DNA from: Epichloe hybrida
Lineage: Eukaryota > Ascomycota > Sordariomycetes > Hypocreales > Clavicipitaceae
Assembly (NCBI GenBank): GCA_019022495.1
Contig: JAFEKR010000031.1
Span: 558,001 to 622,000 of the forward strand
Length of the DNA: 64,000 nt
Direction of reading: 5' to 3'
Part shown: one piece after another, positions 43,941 to 54,252 of the stretch
How the letters are laid out: each line of letters starts with the position of its first letter
Position numbering within the stretch: the first letter of the stretch is position 1
Notes under the pieces: generated by a model
What the model saw: the letters and a program-made list of their open reading frames with translations, nothing else
Database searches by the model: none
What the model was told of the DNA's origin: nothing
Position numbers and translations under genes: made by a program

Positions 43941-46211
43941 TTAGCCTAAAAGTCTAGGGTTGAGGATAGCGAGTTCCTTGATGTGCTCATCCCATAGCTC
44001 CAACGGGTCTCTGTGCGCGTGCGCGACGCCATCCTTCTTTGTGCCATACAAGTATGGTTTCTCATCTGCGTAGCACGCCGTCTCTTGCTCATGTGGAAGC
44101 TTGCCGTCAAGGATGTAGGCCTTGGCGATGGCGTCAGTGCAGGCAGAGGCGTCTCGTGATGAGTGGCCGTACCCATGATGCGCGATGAGTCGAGCATTTT
44201 TGCCCATTTCCTTGAGAAGGCGCCTTCCGTTGCGCAACGGGTAGCTGGGTCGTAGGTCTCGGCGATGAGAAGGATAGGATTGTTTAGAGTCATGTTCAGA
44301 TCGCCCCGGTATACTTCGGCCGGTTTGGGCCAGTAGTCGCTGAAGTGCCTACAGGGGAAAATGTTCAAAAACCGCGAGTTGCCTGCAATCCAGGACATTT
44401 CCGTCATGTTGGCCCACAGGGAATCATACCAGGTAATGCCATCTTCTGGCTGTGGCGCATCGTACTGGTCGGCGCAGATGACAATCGTTCCGAGCTCGTC
44501 TGTTCTGGGACGTTTGCTCAATGAGGCGGGCTTTGTGGAATCGTATTCCCAGCTGATGCGCTCAAGCATTCGTGCTGCTAGGGTTGAGTTGCCCGTTTCG
44601 AGCTCCGCCAGCATCTGAGCAAGCGCCGGCCAGCCCTTGGCATTGTACATGGAGCTGTACAGTGTGCTGACGAGCGCTGAGTAGGTGATGACAGTAGGAC
44701 CACTGGACTCTGTGTATCCGATCATTGGTTTCTCGATAAGAGACTTGATCAGGTTTTCCATCCGTTTGTTAAGATCGGCGAGCTTGACGGCTTCCCCTTT
44801 TTGCGGCTTTGCTAGAGCACAGTGGTCCGGGCCAGCGTTCACACACTCGCCGAGAAATCCATCGTGCCATGCGTCGGTTCCATTATCTAGGGCAGCCTTT
44901 CAATGAGTTAGTCTTGCTACAGCTTTGCAGGTGCCTGCAATTGTCAAAGAGAAATAGCAAAAGACTTACCCAGCCAAATCCGCCAAGGATTCGTTGGTCG
45001 CGTACGTATTCGGTGCCATCGAGGATCACACGCCCTACACTATTGGGGAACATGCTGGAGTACGTCTGGCCAATGCCAGTGCCATAGCTGACCAAATAAC
45101 CTGTGAGTTCATTTTCGTCTAAAGCTTTGCGTATTTCCTCCAGATCGCGAGCAACAAATGCGGTGCTCACAAATCGCGGGATGTCGCCGTGGATATTTTT
45201 GCAAGCCGAAAAAACAGACTGACTCATCGCATCTGTAAACTCCAACTGTGCGCGAGGTGACGGCGAGGTCTCACGATATTGAGACATTCGTACGGACCAG
45301 TGATCTCTGTCGACATCATGAGGAAAGCAGGCAACGGCTGGTAGAGAAGCATTTACCCCGCGAGGATCCCATCCCAAGACATCGTACTTGCCGTCAGAAA
45401 AGCGCTTTGTTAGCTCCTCGGAGGATCTCCAGGCCATGAATGTGCCGCTACCACCAGGACCGCCGGGCTCAACGACAATGGTGCGTTCACTTTTCGCACC
45501 AGCACGAGGATGTTGCTTGTCATGACGGCCACTGGGACCACGCCGGGCTAGTCCAGACACCTGATATTTGGTCACGGCAAGTCGGGCGATTCGTGTATCA
45601 GACTTGTTGGTGTAATCCAATGGGACGTCGAGATACCCACAAAGGTAGATGCCACGACCAGCATGCGGGTCGCGTTGAGGTCCATGGGGGCCACGGGGGC
45701 CGTGAGGTTTGTGAGGTTCGTGAGGCTCGTGGGGAGCATGAGGAGCATGAGGATCTTGGGGCTGCTCTGGTTCGTCAGACGGGCGGAAATCTTTACAACA
45801 CTTTCGCTCCCCCTTTCCCTCTCTCACGGTGGCGTTGCCCCAGCTCCAGTGTCGTGGATTGGGATCGAATCGTTTCGCCCATGTGCGTTCGGGATGAGGG
45901 TCTTCCAGAGCAGGTGGAAGAGCATCCTCGGTACATGGGATGAAATGGAAGGGATCGTCCTTTCGCGGGAATCTGCCGTAGGGGGAATGCGGGCGGGGAT
46001 GGCGGTGGCAGCCACGATGAGGCCATGACCACTGCGGAAGCTTGAGCAACCATGATCCAATGGTGATGATACACACGATCTTGAAGATTAGCCATGCATA
46101 ACTTGTGCGTCGCTGCGGGTCGCGGGCAGCTTCAAGATGAGATTCGACGTGGGGCTGGCCGGACTTGTCCTCGTCCATCAGAGGGATCTTGTCTGGCAGT
46201 ATAGCTGCCAT
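43941..46211 (-). CDS. Alpha/beta hydrolase, tripeptidyl-aminopeptidase-like, with a frameshift
   Basis: Membrane-anchored or secreted alpha/beta hydrolase of the TAP-like group (S33-type peptidases). Exon 1 is 44970-46211 and exon 2 is 43941-44896, with a 73-nt intron. A signal anchor lies near residues 40-58 (WLIFKIVCIITIGSWLL). A His-Pro repeat stretch (PHAPHEPHEPHKPHGP) precedes the enzyme domain. Domain motifs are VVEPGGPGGSGT (oxyanion loop), the nucleophile elbow VSYGTGIGQTY, ETYDPAT with the catalytic Asp, and HHGYGHSS with the catalytic His. Between the Asp and His motifs the frame shifts by one base at the three-base C run at 44239-44241 (plus-strand GGG). Downstream, conserved residues continue in the other frame to the stop at 43941. 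Either a sequencing error or a recent pseudogene. Without the shift the protein would have about 732 residues. Confidence 0.8.
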
Positions 46212-46593
46212 GCTTCTGCTCTTCTTCCTGATGGCCAACCCTCGTGGAAATGAGGATGTGGGGAGAGAGGAATGCTAGTTGGAAAGAGAGCCCGAGCCAG
46301 AAAGCAAGCATGGAAGAAGTATCGAGACGCCGGACGAGGAGCTGGCGAAGTTAATACACAGGCCGCCGGCTGGCAGTTGGTGGGAGCAGAGGCCAGGTGA
46401 CAGACAGCCAGGTGACAGCCAGGTGACAGCCAGGTGACGCCAACGGGGCGCCTTTCCGAATTGGGAAAGAAGCATCAGGAAGGACTTAGCTGCTCATCTC
46501 GCTTGTCATGTGGACTTGTATTGTATTGTATTGTATGTATTTTATTTAAAAAGAGGGGACAGGACAGATTCCACGTCTAAAAGGTAATGAGAT
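46212..46593. other. Spacer between hydrolase start and sulfate transporter end
   Basis: Holds the hydrolase upstream region, an 11-bp tandem repeat (46391-46440) and a short TTGTA repeat near 46513-46540. No gene is seen. Confidence 0.55.
46391..46440. repeat. 11-bp tandem repeat
   Basis: GCCAGGTGACA repeats about four times with one GAC insertion between the first and second copies. It lies roughly 180 bp upstream of the hydrolase ATG. Confidence 0.75.
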
Positions 46594-48934
46594 TCAAACA
46601 TCCAGTGTCTTCTCCTTGACCTGCTCTTCCATGTCATCACCCCCATCATGGCACAACGCCAACCCGAGCGAAGAGTAAATCACGTCGGCGTCTCCTGACT
46701 CTCCTCCACGCTGCTGTCCTGGAGACGCAAACTCCCACCCACACCTGTCGAAACGCTCCCTCACTTCATCCACCATGCCAACGAATCGAAAATCCAGATC
46801 CTGTCCTATATACCTTCGCAGCTCCATCTTCAGCTCGATGAGAGAAAATACCCCTGTAGTGTCAATAAACGAAATGCGCCCAAAGTCCAAAATGATCCTC
46901 TTGAGAGGCTTATCATCACCGTTTAGAGTCGTGATGCCCATGCGCTTGCGCAGTTTGACAATTTGCTTCTTAGTAGATGGGTTCCACGTGCGACTGGTCT
47001 TGTCCATATCCACGGTGGCATCCGTGGGAGGGTCAAAGTGGACTTTTACGGATTGTATGATGGAGATTTTAACTCGTTCTGCGTTGGGGAAGAGGATGTC
47101 GTTGGTGTACTGGACGAGGAAAGCCTCGGATGGCACGTCGACATTGGTCAGGGAGGGACGACGGGAAGGGATGGAGAGGTGAGTACCTCCTGTTTCCATG
47201 TGGGAGAGGCCTATCCAGCGGGGGAATGCGAGACGCAAGAGTGTGTAGACAATGCTGAATCCCACGGCGGTGGCCAGGCCGGTTTCTGTCGAGGTGAAAA
47301 GGGTGACCCAGAAGCCGAGCATGGAGCCGACGAAGTCGATGAAGGATATTTTCCAGAAGCGGTAGAACTGGCGTGGGTGCGCTATAAGATGAACTACTGC
47401 CATGATCTAGAGACAGTTTGTCGAGTTAGTAATCAGTCCATACGCTTACTCCCCAATCTAGACCAGAAAAACTCACAATGATAGCCGACAGAGTTGCCTT
47501 GGGAATCCAGTACAAAGCCGGCGCAAGCTTGTACAGCACCAAGACGATGAAACCAGACGTGAAAAGGAAGTTGACGGGGCTGTGAACATTGCAGTCCGAG
47601 TTGACCGCAGTTCTGGACATGGCACCACCCGTCGTCATGGCCCCAAAGAAGCTATTGACCATGTTGTTGACTCCCAGAAACACCAACTCCTGACTCTTGT
47701 CAATGTTGTAGTTGTTCTTCAAACCAAAGGCCTTGCCGACGCCCAGATGCTCCACAGACATGGCAATCAGCGGCGCAAACGACCTGGACACGACTTTCTG
47801 CAGCAGCGTGGCATCGTGGTTCTTCGGGGCCGGCAAGCCGTGGGCATCGACCTTGGTCACAGCCCAGAGGAGTTGATTCTTGCCGCCGCGCGTGTTGTTG
47901 CACAAATACGAGATGAGGGTGAAGATGACGAGGACAATGACGGCGCGGCTCGTAGCAATGAACTTGAAGTACTTGTTCTTCCTGCCCCATCTCTGGCCTA
48001 CTTGTTCAAGGGTCACGAGGGCGGCGATGCTGGTGAAGCCGATGCACAAAGTCAGTGGCTTTATGCGGCCCAAGTGTCCGAGGACGTCATGTACAATCTG
48101 CGCTGTGCTGGCAGGGGTGTCGAGGCCGACGAGGGAGCCAATCTGGCCGAGGCCAATGACCAGAGCAACGGCGGAGATCCAGCCCGTGAGCACGGGGGCC
48201 GACACAAAGTCGAGAAGGAAGCCGAGCTTGAGGAGTCCAATGACCAGAGAATAGATGCCGACCATGAAGGCGATGGCTGATGCAATCTCGGTGGCTTCAA
48301 AGCCTTCTTGAGTCAAGCTCTCTACTGCTTCCGCAGTCAGGAGCCCCAGGATTGATGTGGGACCGGTAGATATATCTGTCAAGATGGGGAAGAAGCCTGG
48401 GTTAGTCTAGTCCTTGACGCTGATTGCTTGCTTCATGTGAAAAGTTCTAACAAAGAAGAAGAAAGACAAAACCTTTTGACGTTCCGAGAAAGAAGTACAG
48501 AGCCGGTGGCAAGAAGCTGCTGTACAAGCCATTTACGATGTCAATGTTTGCAATCTTGGCATAAGCAAGCCCTGTTGCCAGAAAACATCATTGTCAGCAA
48601 GAGAAGTGTACCCTCTCCAAGGGAAAAAAACAAAAGAAAGAGAGATAGAGAGAAACATTGTTGTCTTATCAAACTCACCTTGTGGGATGAGCATGACCCC
48701 AACTGTGATGCCCGCGACGGCATCCCGACCGATCAATCTATAGTCATAATGGGGCAGCCACTGCGCAATCGGCAGCTTCTCAGCCAGATAATCTGCCGCC
48801 GCTGATGGGAGACGCCGGCAGAGGGGACCGACCCAGCTTCGAGCTCTGTTGATGTTCGGATCAGTTCGGTACGCAGCACCTATGCTTTCCCTGGCCTCTC
48901 GAAATCTCTCCATGATGAGAACAGCGAGCGTCAT
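46594..48934 (-). CDS. SulP-family sulfate/anion transporter with STAS domain
   Basis: Integral membrane anion transporter, most likely for sulfate at the plasma membrane. Four exons, 48679-48934, 48473-48571, 47477-48375 and 46594-47406, encode 688 residues. The SulP entry motif IGRDAVAGITVGVMLIPQGLAYAKIA spans the first intron, and GLYSSFLPPALYFFLGTSKDISTGPTS spans the second, which confirms both joins. Ten or more hydrophobic segments follow. SVEHLGVGKAFG and NSFFGAMTTGGAMSRTAVN are typical. The cytosolic STAS domain near the C-terminus has KRIILDFGRISFIDTTGVFSLIELK. Introns are 107, 97 and 70 nt. An in-frame second ATG at 48913 is an alternative start. It is shorter than the Neurospora sulfate permeases, so the exact subfamily is open. 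Confidence 0.9.
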
Positions 48935-50174
48935 CAGCACAGCTCCGTTGGATCAGCAACCTCGGACGCTACGGAAGGAGACTAGAACTAGGTAGTAGGG
49001 AGAGAGAATTCGCGGGTCTGAGAGGCTCATGAAATGGTGATTGCGAATCAAGGTCCAAGTACAACGAGTACAACAGGGTGTGATGAACTTTTTCTGAAGC
49101 TCTCTGAGACGTATGCCAAAGGATTTTTTTTTCGTCCATGGAAGATGCCAAAACGGACGGTATTTAAACAAAAAACTTCCTCATCGTGGCCTGCAACGCG
49201 AACGTCCCACGCTGAAATGGAAGGGAATGCTGTAGACGGGGAAACACGAAATATTACCACCACATTGCACTTGCATGAAATGTGCATGTAATGGCATACA
49301 TGGGAGGGATGTTTTCCCGTCGGAGGCATGAACAAACTGGTTGGAAGACGGGAGACGGGGAAGCATCGGATGGGAGGCGAATGTACATAACTCGTCAGAA
49401 GAGAAAGGTGACGGAATTTCTCAAGGGATAGCTCACAGGAGTGGCATCCTCACGCCTTTCCAAGATTCTTGCTTCTGTAGCCTCATGCGGGCGCGGCAAA
49501 AACGCCGTGCGTGCCAAGAGACAGTTCGGCTCATCCGGGCATCCGAAAATTGTCTCCCTTCCTACGATTCGCCCATCATCCGGACAAGGTGTGTTGCACG
49601 CTGGCCGGATGACGAATATGCGACCTGCGTGCGTGCAAAAACATTGACTCTTCCACGAGAGGGGTGGTTTGTTCTCACGGTGAGAGAGAACCATACATTC
49701 AATCAAATCGACCTATGAGCAGCCATGAGTTAATATGCAAGTCATGCAAAATTCAAAGAGTATACGTATGCCTGTCTATAGATTCCTTGTGTCACGCGCT
49801 GCGGCTGCCTAAAATTGGTTGAGGCGCAGCATGGAACCGTTCCGTCTTGTTCTCACATACACCGTGGGAGAAAGTCATGAAGGATTCCTTGTGAACTTGG
49901 CATGATTGGGTATTTTTTGTCTATCTAGGGCACCGTGCTCAGCGGCATCATACAATTTTACGCCGCTCGTCGGCAATGAGAGTGTTTTCACAGCCCAATT
50001 AAGGCACATCAAACAGCCCAGTGCAGGGCGCATTACTTGCCCTTTGAAATCGTTTGGCTGAAAAGAAAAATATGTCTTTATTCCGCAAGTCCTAACTATC
50101 CGTCTAAATGCCAAATTAGGTCCGCGCCAGAAGAACAGGCCTGGAATTTATTCTTTTTACCCGATCAGTGAACA
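48935..50174. other. Spacer between SulP and GMP synthase genes
   Basis: Upstream region of the sulfate transporter and 3' flank of the GMP synthase gene. The longest frame (49341-49718 plus) shows no domain. No gene is seen. Confidence 0.5.
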
Positions 50175-52929
50175 TTACTCCAATTCAATCGTACCTATCG
50201 ACCTCTGTTAATATCACAAGCATGCGAAAGAAGAGAAGCATATAAGAGGCTCTTACCTGGAGGCTTTGAGGTGGTGTCGTATACGACCCTCGCGATGCCG
50301 TTTACTTCGTTCACAATCCGCCGGCTAATAGCCTTAAGGAGACTCCACTTGAATTCGTATGGCTCGGCACTCATCATATCCAAGCTGGTTACGGCTCGCA
50401 GAACGCAGATGTAGCCATAGACCCTGGCATCCCCCTGTACACCGACGGCTGTGGCGACGAATGCAAAAGTCAGATATCGCTACAAATTCGTAAAATGGAA
50501 GAAAGGGGGTACCTCTATTTGTGTCAAGTGCGGCGTAGGCTTGGGTGACCTGGAACATCTCTTTAGCAAAACTCTCTCAGATGACAGGTGGTCGCGTCAA
50601 ACCTCGTCATAGATCCCGGCCTCTCGGATCATGGAGATGAAGATGTGATCCGCCTTGCGCACAATTTCGACTCGCTCGCGGGTGACTTCGCCGACAATCC
50701 TGATACCTAAACCGGGTCCTGGGAAGGGGTGTCTCCCAATAAGCTCCTCGTGGATCTGCAGTTGCCGTCCGAACGCCCGCACTTCGTCTTTAAAACTATG
50801 CATCGTTAGCGACCGCGATAAGTAATCACCCTTACGGTAGAGTTCGTGTTCAAGACTGATAACGTATAGCTCTCGAAGTGGTTCAAGGAGCTTCAGTTGC
50901 GCTTCCTGTTGTTTATTAGCATCTTTCTGTCAAATTGTCGTATAGTAAGTGCAACTTACGCCGTTTTGCATGCGAGCAGGAAGTCCTCCGGCATTATGAT
51001 GAGCTATACGAGCCTTAGTTATCTGCAATGACATTTACGGGGCGGGTGGGAAGTTGGGAATAGCAGCTTAAACGTGGCGCGAGGTGTTGCGAGGTGTTTG
51101 CCTTTATGGTTGAGGCATAAACGATTCCGCAGTTTCGCCGCTATAAAGGGGGCAACGAGGAATATATATCACAGAGACTTACATTTGATTGTAGAACTGG
51201 CGGCTCCCTTGAAACTCAAGCTTTCCACAATGTCCGCTAGATGGTGTTAATGAATTTTCGATCCCTGGTGAGCCAAGTGAACAACTGACCATACAGTGTT
51301 CCCTGAAGGAACCATTCAACCTTTCCCGCATGCGGTGTGTGCTCTGCTTCTTTCTCTATACTGAATACAGGGTTTAGATAAAGCCTTCCACGGTTCGAAA
51401 GGTGACGAGCGTAGGCTTACCGGAGTGCCTCAATTTCAAAGAGGTCAATAACTATTATCTGAGGTCAGTATGAGGCTAGCTAGCTCCCCGGGGTTTGCCT
51501 CACAAGTCCCTCCGATAATTTTCCTCTTAGCTTCAGGCTCCGTGATCCCTGCAAGACGGCTGAGGAAAAGCTCAGATCCGTCCACCACGGTGAGGTTAAT
51601 TCCTAGATACTTATCCAGGATTTCTTTAACCTGCTTGCATTCATTCAGACGCATCAGACCTTATAAACATGTAAGAACATTACCAGTAAGCGAGTGGACA
51701 TCTTATCAAGCGACATCATCTTACCAGTGTCCACAAGGACTGCGTGGAATCGGTCTCCAATAGCTTCTTTCATTAGCTTAGCAGCTACAGTGCTGTCGAC
51801 ACCGCCAGAGACGGCTCCAATCTGCGAAGTAATAAGCAAGCTAATATATGTCGCTGGACAAGATGGAAACACATACAACCTGTGCGTTATCGCCAACCAG
51901 TTTCCGAATCCGAACGATTTCCTTCTCTAAGAAGTTGTCCATTTTCCAGTCCGCTCGGGCACCGCAGATCTTGAGAGCGAAGTTGGCGAGAATATCAGTC
52001 CCCCGCTCTGTATGCGAGATCTCAGGGTGAAATTGGATGCCTACCAATCATACGAATTAGCAAATTGTAGCATAAGCTTCAAGAGGATACACATACCGAA
52101 GATAGGCAAAGACTCATGGGCAATGCCAGCAAACTCGCTGTCCTTAGTGGTGGCAATGGTCTTAAAGCCGTCAGGTAGATGAACGACCTTATCAAAATGA
52201 CTCATTACAACTATAGTCAGAGAACGTCAGATACGCATCAGCCCAAGCCAGACAAACACCATCTATATGACGAACCGTTCAAAGAGTCTCCCAATCCCTC
52301 GAAAAGCCGATCAGCATGGCTGCCAATCTTGCGGATGGCCAGCAAGGTTTCCCCGTATTCACGGTTCAGGCCAGGTGCCACATTACTTGGGTTTAATCGC
52401 CACGCTGGGACAGCCATTAGTTAATGATCGTCCGGAAACACCCAGGGGAGAGAATACCAATTAGTTGATTGCCAAAACAAACCCCTCTTCGTGGCATGTT
52501 AGCGACCTTTTCATCATGCTTTTGGCATACAACGTACAACACAGGAACACCGAGCTCGAACACCAGCGGATCCACGCTCGGGGCGTCGGGGGAGTACACG
52601 CTTGACGGGCCTCCGCTAAGAATAATCCCAACCGGTTTCCAAGTCAGATCTTTGAGCTTTTGGGTACAAGGTAACATCTCAGAGTACACCCCAAGAGATC
52701 TCAGCCGTCTCAAGATGAGCTTTTGTTTTGTTAGTTCTTGTTACCCGCATAGCAGGAGTAGTCTCTGGACAGAACGAACATGACTGGTCTGGGATCCTAG
52801 ATCTAAGACGAGCACGGTCTTGACGACAGTAATAGTCAGCTCAGGGGGTTATGAGATGGAGAATTGAGAATGCTTCGTCCTTACATCGAAGGTATCGTGC
52901 GGCGGCGCCGCTTCCAGTGCGTCGCTCAT
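50175..52929 (-). CDS. gua1: GMP synthase (glutamine-hydrolysing), 18 exons
   Basis: Converts XMP, glutamine and ATP to GMP in the cytosol. Eighteen exons from ATG 52929: 52885-52929, 52780-52818, 52538-52719, 52458-52486, 52276-52404, 52097-52210, 51877-52040, 51725-51821, 51504-51659, 51421-51451, 51290-51360, 51183-51236, 50960-51003, 50868-50905, 50603-50795, 50513-50549, 50257-50448, 50175-50194. Total 1635 nt, 544 residues, a normal length. Class-I glutamine amidotransferase: Cys92 in GVCFGNQ, His184 and Glu186 in FHPE. ATP-pyrophosphatase P-loop SGGVDST at 239-245. C-terminal dimer domain with [14 protein letters not shown] and TSKPPGTIELE. Sixteen of 17 introns are 51-72 nt; one is 179 nt. 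Intron 14 (50796-50867) starts with ATACGT instead of GTACGT and ends CATAG; if unspliced it adds 24 stop-free codons at Leu398. No neighbour is so divided. Confidence 0.9.
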
Positions 52930-53519
52930 TGTGTAAAAGTTTTTCCAGCCAAATATTCAAGGCGTCACAATCGTTAATCTGGTAATGGCGGGAGAAGAAC
53001 AAGGGTCCATGTAAATATTACGCAAACCAAGCGAGCATGGAGTGTCATAACCCAAAAAAAAAAAAAAAAAAAAAATTATGTACCAACCAACCCAACGTTT
53101 AGTGGCTGACTCATCTACCCACATGAGTCTGGCCCACCTAAGGTTTCACATTGCACCATCAACATACTTTAAAAATAAAAAAGTCTCGACATCTTCTCAA
53201 CAACAATACTGCATCTCCGAAAGACAGCTGCCAAGTCGCCCGAGACTACGAGCCTTTCCATTTCATCTTTCGGCGTCAACCGTGTGCCCTCGTTTCATCT
53301 TTCTGACCGATGCGGCCGACGAACGCACCCTCTCATCAGCATGACTGGTAGACGCTGGGTGCGGATCCCTAACCTGCCATAGGGAGGTATTCCTCTGCCT
53401 AATGGAGACTCACAAGCGGCTTCAACTTCTGATGAGCTGCTGGTTACCTTCAACATTCTGCCAAACAGAGTGGTTTTAGCAACGGATCTACGGCATTCAT
53501 AATCATGAGGCTGCCGAGC
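52930..53519. other. Upstream flank of GMP synthase with a 22-base poly(A) tract
   Basis: Only about 124 bp separate the GMP synthase ATG from a poly(A) run at 53054-53075. The frame at 53078-53344 is not protein-like. A short stretch near 53410-53500 reads like eroded coding sequence (SDELLVTFNILPNRVVLATDL) but is bounded by stops. Confidence 0.45.
53054..53075. repeat. Poly(A) tract, 22 bases
   Basis: An uninterrupted A run preceded by CCC and followed by TTATG. Together with a second tract at 53905 it brackets about 830 bp. Confidence 0.9.
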
Positions 53520-54252
53520 CGGAATCGAATGATAAGGAATTTCCTTTATACCACGATATCGGCAAGAAGGCGTCCACACCGATGACAGACCAAGCGCACG
53601 TGGCCCTTTTCGAGGCTAACTTAAGATTCGACGAGCTGGACAATTTCGACTACTGGTTCTCACGCGAGCATCCCGAGACTTGAGAAGTACCTCAACATTC
53701 GAAATATCCGGCCAGCGTATATCCGCTCATCTCAGCGGATGGGGTGGATGCTACGTCAATAGTAACGTTGGTTGACAGACAAGGTCGCCCAAAGTATTTG
53801 AGCCCATTTGTTGTTGCACCTCTCAGGTTACAAGTCGTTCTGCTCCGACAGACCCCACAAGGACGTCAACAGCACTTTCTCATAGGCCTCATTCGGTAGC
53901 GGCCAAAAAAAAAAAAAAAAAAAAAAAGAGGACGGGCATCAAGAGCTCCTTCCCAGACATGGAACATGACAAGTCTCCCGACGAACGAAGTCATTTGGAT
54001 CTACGTGATAAGACCATATTTGTTCACAGAGGCACCAAGCGATCCTTTTCTGAAGTCGAAGAAGTGTCTTTGAACGAAACGTTGCCCACGTCCAAGTACA
54101 TCAAGAGATCTGTCTCTGGAGCTAGCAACGCAGACTCTACTTCAGAAGATGAGCCTGTTGCGGGAAACACTGCAGAGGAAGGAGGCTTTCATGAAGTTCA
54201 GGGGCCTTCGAAAACACAGACTTCTCGCATTACTCGGCGAACGTGCATGTGA
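53520..54252 (+). pseudogene. Possible degenerate coding remnant
   Basis: Three neighbouring frame pieces have coding-like composition but are interrupted. About 53518-53682 contains MTDQAHVALFEANLRFDELD and ends at a stop. The piece starting just after (about 53683-53760) reads EKYLNIRNIRPAYIRSSQRM in another frame. The frame at 53959-54252 encodes a hydrophilic 97-residue peptide (MEHDKSPDERSHLDLRDKTI). A 23-base poly(A) run interrupts the stretch. I do not recognise the family. It may instead be an intron-containing gene I cannot resolve, or chance. Confidence 0.25.
53905..53927. repeat. Poly(A) tract, 23 bases
   Basis: The second uninterrupted A run, preceded by GCGGCC, 830 bp from the first and of nearly the same length. 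Confidence 0.9.
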
